Of a DNA stretch of 64,000 nt, positions 28,617 to 39,917 are shown piece by piece (the first letter of the stretch is position 1; each line of letters starts with the position of its first letter). Position numbers and translations under genes: made by a program. This stretch comes from Coccinella septempunctata (Eukaryota; Arthropoda; Insecta; Coleoptera; Coccinellidae): NCBI RefSeq assembly GCF_907165205.1, contig NC_058198.1:19653240-19717239 (forward strand). Direction: 5' to 3'. The notes under the pieces are model-generated. The model was not told where the DNA came from. It did no database searches and saw nothing but the letters and a program-made list of their open reading frames with translations.

Positions 28617-28918
28617 ACCTTATTGTAAATAATGTAAATTTTGTGAATAATTTTACATAGTAATCCAACTAACAAAATCAGTTTTTTATTTTTCATTTTT
28701 CCTGGAAAATAGTTTTTGATATACTAATTATACCGTGTACCATACCATATATTTCAAAAATCAAACAATTATTGAAAGAATTCATGCATATTCAATACTT
28801 TTAAGCTTTATAAATTTTAGTGGATACTATGTAGGAACTAATACTCAATATTAAGTGAACTAATGTGCTCCCTGGAGCCATATCAATGTTGTACAAAATA
28901 TGAAATGAACTATTTTTG
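28617..28918. other. No gene recognised
   Basis: AT-rich spacer, possibly the 3' UTR of the jockey fragment. No ORF or repeat that I can support. Confidence 0.55.
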
Positions 28919-28985
28919 ATGGATTGATTGATTGAAGAGCCCTGACCCGTGATCAGGGGTCGTAGGTTCGAGTCCTATGTAAGAA
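28919..28985 (+). repeat. tRNA-like SINE fragment
   Basis: A GGTTCGAGTCC B box preceded by an anticodon-arm-like hairpin (CCTGA / TCAGG) and a weak D-arm. T33 of the anticodon loop is missing and no acceptor stem closes, so it is a pseudo-tRNA or SINE head. Confidence 0.4.
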
Positions 28986-29019
28986 GACAACCTATGTAAG
29001 AAAAAGCCTAATGTCAAGA

Positions 29020-29725
29020 GTTTCTTTGCAGAAACGCCTTAGGAATATGACATTTGATGGATGCAGTTCCCTGAATAAGTTTATAATCGAATTTGACAAA
29101 GTGTTGTCTGAATTAAAGAATGTTGGAGGATACATGGACAATGAGGAATATGTATCCTAACTGATTTCCTCGATGCCAGATGATTATCGGTCTGTAATAA
29201 CGTCAATTGATATTCTGCTAACCTTTGACCCAGACGTTGTAAATGAAGACTTCGTAAAAGGTAAATTACTATCTGAGGAAGAAAGGATATTAAAATCTAG
29301 TGAAGGAAAAGAGGTGAGTGGAAACGCATTCTACACTCATAGAAAATTTCCTAACAGAAACAGAGGTTCTTCGAATAACGGTTCAAAACCAAAAGGCTCT
29401 TATGCATCTAACAAAACACCAAGTAATTATCCTAGGAAATATTTAATGAAGTGCTGGACATGCAAAGCTGTGGGGCATAAACGTTCAGAATGTCCTCATC
29501 GAAATAGATCGAATGTCAACATGGCATTGAATGAAAATCGTAATAGACATATCGTCCGAGAAAATTGTTGAAGTAGTTCGAAGTGACGAATCCTTTTTTG
29601 CTGGAAATGTAACCTCAAATGGAGAAATTGTTTCAAAAACCGATGAGGAATTCATAGGAAGAAGAACAATTCTATGCTATACATTTTTCTATGTTCATAA
29701 CATAATATCCAACATGCTCTGCGTA
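29020..29725 (+). pseudogene. Ty1/copia Gag fragment
   Basis: An almost open frame with the copia gag signature: S-L-N-K-F-I-I-E-F-D, then L-I-S-S-M-P-D-D-Y-R-S-V, then a single CCHC knuckle (C-W-T-C-K-A-V-G-H-K-R-S-E-C, about 29452-29493). One in-frame TAA is at 29158-29160, and a frameshift near 29570 moves into D-I-S-S-E-K. Protease, integrase and RT do not follow, and I find no LTR. The copy is a truncated relic. Confidence 0.75.
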
Positions 29726-30099
29726 GCATGAACACTTTGATTCTGTATCGGTTACTGTGAAGATCTCCTGTAAGTTGTATAATACTTGTATTTCTTAGTT
29801 CATTGATTAAATATATAGTTAAACGTTATGCTGTCTTATTTTACCTATGATCATAGAATTCTGTTGCTGGGGTAATCAAGCTTCCTCTGAGAAAATTAGT
29901 CTGAGACTCGCATGCTCAAGATCATACATGGTCATTTGTCACGTTACAAATGGAGGAATAATCTACCTGGATTAACTTTGGCCAAAAAGTTTCTTTCTCG
30001 GCATTAAGTGGTTACTACCAGATTAACTCAATGTGTCAAACGGAGTAGAGCTGAGGTTACTTATATAGTAATCAGCGAATATCTTTGGAGCTAAGAAGA

Positions 30100-30240
30100 T
30101 CAACAGACGGTATTCATGTTGTACAAATCATCAACTATGACGAAACAAATTTCAGTGATGATCCTGGTACTCAGCAACCGTGGTTCCAAACACTGTGGTC
30201 GAGTCGTTGACTCATCAAAAACTAGAGTATCGGATATCCC
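30100..30240 (+). pseudogene. DDE-superfamily transposase scrap
   Basis: The short reading I-I-N-Y-D-E-T-N-F-S-D-D-P-G resembles the first catalytic aspartate block of a pogo/jerky-like transposase group (N-Y-D-E-T-N). Nothing else of the gene is recognisable. The surrounding 29726-30890 otherwise shows no gene; an ATT repeat sits at 30555-30573 and an acidic reading near 30770. Confidence 0.35.
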
Positions 30241-31612
30241 ATTTTAAAAAAAATGCATATTTGGATACTTGATAGGTACCTGTTTTGTATTCGAAATTAC
30301 GTATGCGCCGTCTAAAGGTGGGTATTCACTTGCAACAGAATTTGTGTAGTCAATACGTTGCGCAGAACAGAACCGAACGCGCCAAACATTTTCCAAGGAT
30401 TGTCTACAAGCATCCGGATGGTAATTGTAATATGGAATCTTTTTCGAACTTAGAAGTTGGTGTTTTAGTGCCAATTCTTGGTGAATAATCTTGGCAACGG
30501 CATCAGGTCTATTTTTGTACTCCGTGCCCGCGAACTTCTGACATCCCCCGGTGATATTATTATTATTATTATGTAAGGCATCCCAACATAATAAATATTA
30601 CAATTGTCTTTCTCCATCCCTCCACTTATCGATGTTCCAAAAATGGAAGACTAAGATCGAATGGCAGCGTATAGTTCTGCTCTGTTTACAGGTACTACAC
30701 TACAGAAGAGATAGCGCAGGTTTGGGCTGCAGAGATTTTTATCACTTCCACAGCTGACGGATTAGAATCAGAAGAAGATTCAGATGATGATGATGAAGCT
30801 TCAGCTACAGATGTTGATCATTTAAGTGAACGCCAGTTAGCCGCTGAAGCAAGCACAAGGATTTTTAGACCAACTGGTACTGTATATTGTTAGGTGAAAT
30901 AGGCTTAAGCATTTCTTAGAGTAATGCAAATAACCTCGGAAAGAGTTCGAGGAATTCTCATGTATCTTTTAGTCAGCAGTTTTCGCTTTCCTCTGGTAGA
31001 AATATAGCTTGGTAGATTACTATTATTCAGATCTGCTTGAAATAAACGTGCTTCGAGAAATAGAGTGCTTTTCTTTTTTTAAAAGTGAACTTTGAGCGTA
31101 CAAATATAATTGGCGACTAGGATGGGATTTTACTAGTGTATCCCAAAGAAAGCAGGAGTACACGTGAATTTCAATTCTTCGAGTAAAGTCCAAAACAGAG
31201 ATTTGTGTTGGTGCGACGTTACCTTCAACAGAAAACCCGAGTACTAAAAGCAAAATCTCCAGCAACACTGGTGTGACCGATTCAATCAAGAGGCGTTGCG
31301 GAATTCCTGAAAAGAAAAGAAGAACCAACCCGGACTGGATCCACACCTGGTTACCCTCAACGATCACCCTTAGTAGTTTGGAAGTACCATCCCAGACACG
31401 AGGTTTAAAAGTGAAGAGAAGTAAGTTTGGCTGTTATAATTATCCCAGTTTTTTCCGATCCCGGGACCAAAAGATAAGGACCACATTTTTTTTATTCATT
31501 AATTGAACATTTTTTTTCTTCAGTATAATATTTAATCATTGAGTCGTTAATTGAGAAATTTAATTCACTTATTAAAGTTAATACCTCGGTTAATGCCAAG
31601 AAAAAATCGAAA

Positions 31613-32200
31613 ATGACCTCTTCCAATGAAAATTGTGTTGTGATAGATCTCAATACAGTCAAATACTATGGAGAATTATTACCTAGGTTTAATGGTAACC
31701 CTAACGAGTAACAGACTTTCCTCTTAGAAGCAGATAATTTTATGAGTCAATTCGGAACCACAAATAATGAGCTGATCAACCGATATTTTTCGGCAACAAT
31801 AAAATCAAAGTTAGTTGAACAAGCGAAAACAATAGTTCATTCCGGGCCATCAATACATAGTTAGAATTGAAACACGTATTGAGTAATAAATTCGGGTTCA
31901 AAATTAATTTTGATGTTCTACAAAGCGAGTATCAATATTTGTAAAGGAAACCCTCGAGGAAACCTAAAGAAAGGGTGAAAACAATTAAATTACAATATGA
32001 TTACCAAATTCAACTACAAAGATGATCCTCACTAGAAATTGATGTCTACCGAAATTTATCAGACAAAATTGGAAACACGGTTTTATACGATAATATAGAC
32101 GAAAATTCCAGAAATCTGTCAGACCGTCAACCAAAATCACTCGATGATACCTGCAAACTATTAGAGAATAGAGAACAACAACTCTCAACACAAACTTATA
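31613..32200 (+). pseudogene. Errantivirus-like gag remnant
   Basis: ATG at 31613. A capsid-type segment with a G-E-L-L-P-R-F-N-G block follows, then a stop at about 31710 and further stops near 31860 and 31950. It continues to a Q-Q-L-S-T-Q-like end near 32200. No zinc knuckle is seen. The gene would form the particle; this copy is broken at several points. Confidence 0.6.
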
Positions 32201-32214
32201 TCAGCGTGTCGAAA

Positions 32215-33019
32215 CACATACTAATGTTTCACTATAATTTGAGATATAAATAAAATATTACAAGATCATTATGTCTTAGTGGATCAGTTGGATTTAGTCA
32301 GTTCTAATATGATGGTCTCAAACTATGTTGAATCGATAAAAAACCAGTTTAAGCAAAATGAAATTCTACTCAAAAACTTATATTCTTCTCGACACAAACG
32401 AGGTTTGATGAATGTTGGGTGGACAAATAGCTAAAGTTTCATTCGGTACACTTGACAGTAATGATGAATTCTTATTTCTTATTTTTTGAATTTTTTTCAC
32501 TCTTTTGTAAATAAAATTCGGTCATTGAAAACGGAACAGAATCATGTTATAAGTGTTGTGAGATCTATGACAGCAAAATATTCCAATATTATTCTTACAC
32601 AATTTGATAAATTAACTATAAATAGAATTCTGACTGAAGTCAACACAGCCATCAACTTTGCGAAAATTCATCTTCTGCACGAAAGTATTTTGCCCTTAGA
32701 TTTATTTTATGAGTTTGTCAGTACAACCGATTTCATGAATCATCTTTACTATATAAAAGATTTCTATTCCGTTTGCTTTACTTCGGTACAATTCAGAAAT
32801 AATGATGTGGTGTTCATAATAATTGAAATACCATTAACCTCTCCAAATCCTTTAGATACCTATCATCTCCAATATGTACCATACCGAAATGTCACCCTCA
32901 GCGAACAGCTGAAATATTTATTGGCCAAGGAAGAAGATTGGTGGACATGTCCACAGAATTTGTTACGACCAGTACCCAGTTGCATGAAGAACTTAATTGA
33001 TCAGAAAAAAGAAAATTGA
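32215..33019 (+). pseudogene. Errantivirus-like envelope (F-type) remnant
   Basis: Starts mid-gene after the deletion. A basic R-H-K-R step near 32392 corresponds to the furin-type cleavage site of insect F-like envelope proteins. It is followed by a stop at about 32432 and a frameshift, then an open 177-codon piece (32486-33019) covering the middle of the ectodomain. No transmembrane segment is present because the piece ends at the next insertion. In intact relatives this protein mediates membrane fusion; here it cannot be made. Confidence 0.55.
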
Positions 33020-33289
33020 CACCGACTGGTACCGGTGTGAAACTAGCAGACCGTTTCTAGCAGACCATTCGAAGGAAACATCCGAACGCGATTACCAGTG
33101 GCGTACAGCCGGAGGCTAAAATTCATATGAAAATTACAGCATGCAATAGAATCAATAGATAATGCATGGACATCTCAGAGTTGTTGAAATTATATTGTAA
33201 CAATAGAAGGGGATGACTAATTAATCTTAGAAATTATTTCGAGAACTGGATGTTTTCATCCTCGAATATGAATATTTCACTATAACAAA

Positions 33290-33660
33290 AATTCGTAGGA
33301 GCATAACCATATATGGTATGAAGGATCGTTATATCGATGTGATTAACCACACAAAAAATCAGCGACGTATAAGGATACAGGGGGTGATTCGTGATCCCTT
33401 AAATTCCAAAATTTTATAACACGGAAACTATTCGCCGGAGAGCGTAACCATATTTGGTATGTAGGATCTTTATATCGATGTGATTAACCACAAAAAAAAT
33501 CAACGACTCGCATAGGGATACAGGGGGTGGTTATTCATCCCCCATATTTGAAAATTTTATAACACGGAAACTAGTCGCATAACTAGGGCATAACTATATT
33601 TGGTATGTAGGATCGTTATATCGAGAAAGGATTTCGCTGTATCCCAAAAAATATTTTTCA
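33290..33660 (-). repeat. Left satellite arm, about 2.5 units
   Basis: Units of about 140 bp, inverted relative to the right arm and more diverged from each other. Recognisable blocks are ATATCGATGTGATTAACCAC and GGATACAGGGGGTG. Confidence 0.8.
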
Positions 33661-33699
33661 GGTCATTAAAAGCGAGTCTTCAAAAGTCCCTAAGATGCA

Positions 33700-34890
33700 A
33701 ATACATTATGACGGATGATGACAAAATATTTTAATGCTTGTTGCGGAGCAATGGATGATGTTGAAAAGCCAAGACGCTTACTCTGAACTAGGCATGTCAT
33801 CAAAAACTGGAATATTCAAGGCAGGAATGAATTGAAGAAACTGGAGAATAAGAAAGGAATGAAACTAAGAATGAGAAATATCTTGAAAGAGACCAGTATT
33901 CCAAAATTTATAGAATTGAAAGATGAAAGATGAATATTTTAAATATGTTGAAGAAGAAAATGAACTGGATTTCTTGAAAAACTTACAGAAGTAAATTACC
34001 ATACAGTCAGTATGGTCAAAATCATTTCAATACTTTCTTTATTTTCAATCATTATTTCCAGTTCAATGAGAGAATTAATACGTGGGCCCACTGCCACAGA
34101 ATAAATGTAGGAATAAACACAAATATGGCTATTGAGAGCCTGCATAAAGTACTCAAATATAATAAAATGAAGAGACATCAAAATTTACGGTACAATATAT
34201 AAACTACTCTTTTCATTTGACAAACTATCAATTCCAGAATCGTTATTAGACGTATAAGAAGACCTTGTAAACGAGAAAATGTGGAAAAGAGTCATCGAGT
34301 CTGAAAGGCCAAATATTAATTCCATAATTCCTACCAATCTACAGTTAATAGGGGCTCAGATAAAGAGAGAAAAAGAAGTTTTGGAGAAAGTTGTCTGTCT
34401 AAATTCTGGTGAGTTTAAGGTTTTCTCAAGTAGGGTGAGGGACCAATTTTATATAGTAGATTATAATGAATTGTGTGATGGTGAATGTAGAAATATTTAT
34501 TGTGATAAATGTAGAATCTGCATTCATAAATACAAGTGTACTTGTCCAAAATACACAGTAGAAATTGCATTATGTAAGCACATACATGCAGTTGCTTTGA
34601 TCGAAAAGAGAAGCGATTTTTTCCAGGTACAGGTATTGCTGAAAATGATCCACCTATTGATGAACCATCAACAAGTGGCGTACAAAAGAGAACAAAAGAG
34701 AACAGGAAACAAGACATTCGTAGATAAGACGATACAGAATCAAAATACTGTTCTTACTCTAGATCCAAGCAAAAAACGAGAGGTAAACAAGGAATATTTG
34801 ATCATGGAAATAGCTTTGCCTAGGATTTCAATTGTAGATTGTAATGAAAGAGATTTTTATGGAATTGAAATCATTAGAAGATTTTGATAA
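33700..34890 (+). pseudogene. MULE-like transposase with SWIM finger (decayed)
   Basis: Remains of the catalytic core with stops: a R-L-L-x-T-R-H-V-I-K-N-W-N block (about 33768-33808), then N-T-N-M-A-I-E-S-L-H-K-V-L-K (about 34112-34155). An open 202-codon piece (34279-34887) carries M-W-K-R-V-I-E-S-E-R-P-N and the SWIM zinc finger C-T-C-P-K-Y...C-K-H-I-H-A-V (about 34537-34590). SWIM-containing MULEs are common in insects. N-terminal exons like the one at 21319 are missing, and several stops lie before 34279. Confidence 0.7.
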
Positions 34891-36180
34891 TATTGTGGAA
34901 AATTTCAACAAGCAATATGACACACTGCAAAAGAAAAAAGATCAGAGAGGGAAGAAAAGGAAGATTGAAAAACAATTTTATTACTCCAATAAAAAGTAGA
35001 ATCTCTGAACATATTGAAAATGTAAATATGGTTTGAATATATGTTTAACATTGCATAATTTTTCAGGAAGGTGGTGGACTGCTATTTTGCGTTAGGAAAA
35101 TTTATTATTACTTTTTGCTTATTTCTTTTGAATTTATGCAATGTATAATATTTTAAGTCTTTTATATGTTTTCGGTGGAGGGAGGTGATGGGGCAATATT
35201 AAATTTTTCTACTAACAAAGGATATTTTATCAGTTTTTACATTTAGAATATGTGAAGTCTTATTTTTTTCGAACTGACAAGTTCCTACTTCTTGTATGAC
35301 TATATGTATGTTGGGAAAGAAACAAAATTTAATTAATTTTTTTTTAATTTAGTCTATATACAACGTGTCCCAAAATTCAACGATAAGCCGGCGCCGTAGA
35401 ATGTATATGGTCGTGACTACTTCAGAAAAAATATGAAAAAAAATCCAGCTCACTTTTTTATTTAATTACAAAATAACTTAGAAATTCTTCGAAAATTAAC
35501 ACCTTTCATGACATTTTAAGTTACCACGGCCACAATTTTTCAAAAATTTTTGTAAATTTTTTTGTGACGGCAACTTAAGTAGTACTGCTGCCCACCACGA
35601 TTCCTAAATCTCCTAGAATACTTATAGTTTTTACACAAAAAATAATCAAAATATTTTCGTTCAGCCCACTTTTCCTCATTGTTTTGTTAAAAAAAAGTAT
35701 GGAAACTATGGCGGCAGGTATTTTTGAAAATTTACACAACTAACCAAGATTCCAAAATAGTATAATAATCCAAGAAAAATAGTCGCAAAAAAAATATGCG
35801 TACCATTTCTTAGAAGGACTAAATTACTTGATTGTTTTCGTTCAAAGTGACAATTTTTATTATGTGTCGAAAAGAGATTGTGTAATGTAATTTCTTGGAA
35901 TTTCAATGGGATACGTGTGTTGTAATGTATGTAAATTTTTCAATATAACGCCACTGCCCTAGAGTCGCGCTAGACAGAGAAACATCGAATGTGTGAACTA
36001 CAAAAAATTCATTCGTAGCACAGAATGTCCATTCCATGTATCTATGTTCTAAGGTACCAATGAGTATTATTGTTCTGTGGTCAGTACGTTTTTCTACGTT
36101 TACCGTGCACCTTTCCGTAATAATTCATTGGACTGGATTTAAGTGATCTGCAAACTAAACTGACCTGGCATTACTTTGAA
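34891..36180. other. No gene; possible mariner-like left end at 35366
   Basis: AT-rich. ACGTGTCCCAAAATTCAACG at about 35370 resembles the terminal sequence of mariner-like elements with a DUF4817 N-terminus, one of which lies at 36187. No matching right end was found. Confidence 0.4.
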
Positions 36181-36186
36181 CTGTGA

Positions 36187-36456
36187 TTGTGTTTTGCGAA
36201 TCGCACCTTCGGCATATTCTGGACTTCTTTAGCGTTCATCATGCCGCTACCATACACACCGTTGGAATACGCTAATATGCATCTAATTTATGGAGAATGT
36301 CGGTGCAATGCTAACGCTGCTAGCAGACTGTACCGAGAAAGGTACCCAAACGCTCAAAGATATCCTACTATATTCTCATTCAATATTGAGCCAATATTTC
36401 TTGCTACCAGGGTTTTGTCTGGTCTTTTAATGAATGCTCAGAATATTTACAATTAA
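36187..36456 (+). pseudogene. Mariner-type N-terminal (DUF4817-like) fragment
   Basis: The ATG at 36241 opens M-P-L-P-Y-T-P-L-E-Y-A-N-M-H-L-I-Y-G-E-C, then A-A-S-R-L-Y-R-E-R-Y-P. This is the helix-turn-helix start of DUF4817-type insect mariner transposases. After about 45 residues the similarity ends, so nearly all of the transposase is deleted. 36457-36880 shows nothing else. Confidence 0.65.
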
Positions 36457-36884
36457 TTAATGAATTTCTAATCTTTACAATAGTTTTCAGTTAGGTACTG
36501 GTTCAGTAGAATTGCCATAGTAATAAGATTTCACTATGGTTCAAAATGAGGTGATACAAATAATTTTTATCAGGGTTAGTTTATGCTGCCGGTATCTTAT
36601 TCCCTAGTACCTAAATCAAGAAATAAATTTTTTTTCAGGACTTTTGATGTGAAACTGCATTATAAGCCCCTTATAAAAATTTTATATTTTCGAGAGGCCT
36701 GAAACCGTAGGGATTAGGGATTAAGTTACCGGCCAGTATAAGCCAACCCCAATCAAAAATTATAATATGTAACCGCAAATAAAGTAGCACTGACCGCCAA
36801 CTGCTGATCAGGCATAATAAGTCTATTTCAGGATGTAACAATATGATAGAATTAGAGTTAGTAGATAAGAGTCATTGTTAAAGT

Positions 36885-37590
36885 CTCTGAATAAACCGCT
36901 AAAAGTTCTTGATAACTACAATCCTACATCGAATTCATTGTTGAGAGATTTCACTCAACATTAAATGAACAATTCAGAGTCATTGAAAATAAAAATTTGA
37001 GTTCAAGAGGAAAATTGAATAGGGCACTTTTGAGTAGCAATAATTCCACTCATTCTACTCTCAAACATAGAGATTCAAAGTGGCCAAGATCAACATTTTG
37101 GATAATAATCTTCTTAAAGAAGCCAATAAAGGGCACATTTACAACATGGGTGAAATTAAGCAAAGGAAAAAGTAATTATCGTCTGTTCCAGGATGGTCTT
37201 CCTTCACCTAGGGATCATCTTTTCCTCACAACCACATTCTGTATGAAATAAAAAGAAATAAGAAATAATATAATCACTTTCAGTGGTCCCAAAACATATA
37301 TCATAGAAAATTATCATATCCTCATGACATTGAATCAGCTTTATTCAAATAAATAAATCTTGCATGAATTAATTCCATCAAAGAATAAAATAGGCCTTGT
37401 TAATTCAGAAGGAAAAATTTCCAAGATTTTCTTTGCCACTTTAGATGAAACTCTTCATAATGAATATTTTCGAACCTTAAAAGATAATGTAGGTACCAAA
37501 AAAACAAATCAAAATAGATTTATAACAATAATTAATTCAATATTTTATAGATTTCACAATAAAACCAATATCATGATAAACCAAGTATAA
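36885..37590 (+). pseudogene. Errantivirus-like integrase end and env start
   Basis: Nucleotide-level relative of 57330-57429 plus 63185-64000: the end of the integrase core, then the integrase C-terminus with internal deletions (stop at about 37171), then the leader and N-terminal half of env, with a cleavage-type basic stretch near 37380. Frames are broken and more than 200 bases are missing relative to the copy at 63 kb. It lies inside the inverted-satellite element. Confidence 0.65.
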
Positions 37591-37600
37591 CTATATATAA

Positions 37601-38710
37601 GGGATGACGAATCACCCCCTGGATCCCTATGCGAGTCGCTGATTTTTTTGTGGTTAATCACATCGATATAAAGATCCTACATTCCAAATATGGTTATGCC
37701 CGGCGAATAGTTTCCGTGTTATCGAATTTCGAAATATAAAGGATGACGAATCACCCCCTGGATCCCTATGCGAGTCGCTGATTTTTTGTGTGGTTAATCA
37801 CATCTATATCCTACATTCCAAATATGGTTATGCTCCGGCGAATAGTTTCCGCGTTATAAAATTTTGAAGTTTAGGGGATGACGAATCACCCCCTGGATCC
37901 CTATGCGAGTCGCTTTTTTTTTTTGTGGTTGATCACATCGATATAGAGATCCTACATTCCAAATATGGTTATGCTCCGGCGAATAGTTTCCGTGTTATAA
38001 AATTTTGAAATTTAGGGGATGACGAATCACCCCCTGGATCAATATGCGAGTCGCTGATTTTTCTTGTGGGTAACCACATCGATATAAAGATCCTACATTC
38101 CAAATATGGTTATGCTCCGGCGAATAGTTTCCGTGTTAAAAAATTTTGAAGTTTAGGGGATGACGAATCACCCCCTGGATACCTATGCGAGTCGCTGATT
38201 TTTTTTGTGGTTAATCACATCCATATAAAGATCCTACATTCCAAATATGGTTATGCTCCGGCGAATAGTTTCCGCGTTATAAAATTTTGAAGTTTAGGGG
38301 ATGACGAATCACCCCCTGGATCCCTATGCGAGTCGCTGATTTTTTTTGTGGTTAATCACATCGATATAAAGATCCTACATTCCAAATATGGTTATGCTCC
38401 GGCGAATAGTTTCCGTGTTATCGAATTTCGAAATATAAGGGATGACGAATCACCCCCTGGATCCCTATGCGAGTCGCTGATTTTTTGTGTGGTTAATCAC
38501 ATCGATATAAAGATCCTACATTCCAAATATGGTTATGCTCCGGCGAATAGTTTCCGTGTTATCGAATTTCGAAATATAAGGGATGACGAATCACCCCCTG
38601 GATCCCTATGCGAGTCGCTGATTTTTTTTTGTGGTTAATCACATCGATATAAAGATCCTACATTTCAAATATGGTTATGCTCCGGCGAATAGTTTCCGTG
38701 TTAAAAAATT
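37601..38710 (+). repeat. Right satellite arm, 140-bp unit, about 8 copies
   Basis: Units start GGGATGACGAATCACCCCCT near 37601, 37740, 37875, 38015, 38158, 38298, 38440 and 38580. The blocks GGTTAATCACATCGATATAA and CGGCGAATAGTTTCCG recur. Neighbouring units are very similar, implying recent amplification or conversion. A read-through ORF at 38348-38638 is only repeat sequence in frame. Confidence 0.92.
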
Positions 38711-38929
38711 TTGGCAGTACGCCACTGGTCACCGCGTTCGGGTGTTTCCGTCGAACGGTCTGCTGGAAACGGTCTGCTAGGTTCACACCGGTCAGATAGG
38801 TTATATTTACTTGTGATTGTTGCAGAAATTCGAGGTGTAGTTGGAATATTTCAACTACAAAGGGGGCGTGTCGCGACACTTCTCGACAACCAGAAATGAA
38901 AAGGAAGGGGTCAGGGGAAGTTTTGTTTA

Positions 38930-39014
38930 CATGCTCTGATTGGCTGGAATACTGTCACTGGCGACACTACGAAGCTCTGAGAACTATATATAGGCTTTAC
39001 GGTTTACTACTGAC
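38930..39014 (+). promoter_or_regulatory. Candidate RNA polymerase II promoter
   Basis: An inverted CCAAT box (GATTGGCTGG, about 38938) lies about 45 bp upstream of ACTATATATAGG (38983-38994), followed at the right distance by TACTACTGACTACTGACG. A jockey copy inserted just there (39023). The gene it served is not recognisable; it might be a terminal promoter of an element rather than of a host gene. Confidence 0.4.
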
Positions 39015-39022
39015 TACTGACG

Positions 39023-39715
39023 ATGTGCAGTTGATAAAACAAAAGCCGCAATGAGTAAACTTTATCCACTCATAGGCAGAAGAAGTCATATGAATAAGAA
39101 CATCAAGTTGACGATGATTAAAACAATTGCGCGACCACAACTCACATATGGATCGGCGGCATGGGGCTTCGCAGCCAAGACCCACATCAAGAAAATACAG
39201 GCCACTGAGAATAAACTCCTTAGAATGGCGATGGACGTACCCTGGTTTGTTAGGAACAAACAAATCTAAAAGGACTTGGAATGGCAACCAGTTACAGAAT
39301 TTATGAAGAGAAAGGCGGAAAGGATATTCGACAAAGCCAAACAACATCGAAATGAGGAACTACGAAGATTAGTTGACTACGATCCAACGGAAGAAGCTAG
39401 AAGGTCAAGAACCTACCACCGAAGACCGAGAGATCAGTTAAGGGTTTTAAGTAACCAAAGAAGAGCTTAACCTATAAAAGCTATAGGCAGCAATAAAATA
39501 TCAACACGACTATGATCGTGTGAGAGTCCAGAAACTATAAGAGTCAACTGGTTAATAGGCAAAATGCCCGGAACCTATGAAGAAGCAGTTAAGGGTTTTT
39601 AGTGGGTCTCGAGCTCAGAGAGTGAGAATCCCCACACTGTTCCCCCTCAGGAGAGGGTGTGTTCGTCTGTTTTGCAGATTTTCCCCCTGCTACACCCAAA
39701 AAAAAAAAAAAATAA
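39023..39715 (+). mobile_element. 5'-truncated jockey LINE with poly(A) tail
   Basis: A 693-bp truncated copy ending in a poly(A) run (about 39698-39712), flanked by the 8-bp duplication TACTGACG (39015-39022, 39716-39723). Poly(A) tail and RT type fit jockey. The non-coding 3' part (39475-39697) is GC-richer than its surroundings. Confidence 0.82.
39051..39470 (+). pseudogene. Jockey reverse transcriptase C-terminus
   Basis: M-S-K-L-Y-P-L-I-G-R-R-S, K-T-I-A-R-P-Q-L-T-Y-G-S-A-A-W, and Q-A-T-E-N-K-L-L-R are the thumb blocks of jockey RT. A TAA at 39267-39269 interrupts the frame at the usual histidine before K-D-L, after which it continues to 39470. The copy lacks endonuclease and palm and is inactive. 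Confidence 0.8.
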
Positions 39716-39917
39716 TACTGACGGCCGTTCGACTTGCCCGCATCTGTATCCAATAATCGGGCGGCTTCTGTAATACTACCAATCGGCCGTTGTTCTTCTT
39801 CCGTCCTTCGTACGATCATCGGTTCATGATCGTCATTCGACATCGACCCACTTCAGGGTAACATCACTTGGCCGTTATACGTCTAGAGTTTTTTCTGCTT
39901 TTTGAAATATCAAATAA

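Larger units (their letters stand above)
30890..33030 (+). mobile_element. Errantivirus-like element, pol deleted
   Basis: Contains, in order, a candidate LTR (ending at 31110), a primer site at 31111 resembling the tRNA-Ser type (TGGCGACTAGGATGGGATT), a decayed gag and a decayed env, with the whole pol region missing between them. The second LTR was not found: the env region is followed directly by the left end of the inverted-satellite element. The copy is defective. The LTR start at about 30890 is a guess. Confidence 0.6.
33031..38792. mobile_element. Long inverted-satellite element carrying MULE remnant
   Basis: Termini at 33031 and 38792 are inverted copies over about 76 bp (about 68 identical), beginning ACCGGTGTGAA. 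Inside each terminus lies the same 140-bp satellite in opposite orientations (33290-33660 and 37601-38710), so the whole is a giant fold-back structure. Between the arms are a decayed MULE transposase, a mariner scrap and an errantivirus-like fragment. The 9-bp flanks (CCGACTGGT, CAGATAGGT) agree at 6 of 9 positions; 9 bp is the MULE duplication length. That the satellite arms are MULE termini is my inference. Confidence 0.6.

Noticed and set aside
30770..30890. Acidic reading (S-E-E-D-S-D-D-D-D-E) as a piggyBac N-terminus
   Set aside because: Low-complexity acidic stretches are not diagnostic and no DDE block follows.
36187..36456. A host gene with a DUF4817 domain
   Set aside because: The similarity covers only the HTH start and stops abruptly; such fragments are common mariner debris.
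38348..38638. 96-codon ORF in the satellite
   Set aside because: It is two satellite monomers read in frame because the local period is a multiple of three; no protein family.
37601..38710. Regularly spaced repeats, considered as a CRISPR-like array
   Set aside because: The units are contiguous 140-bp satellite monomers without unique spacers, in a eukaryotic transposon-rich region.
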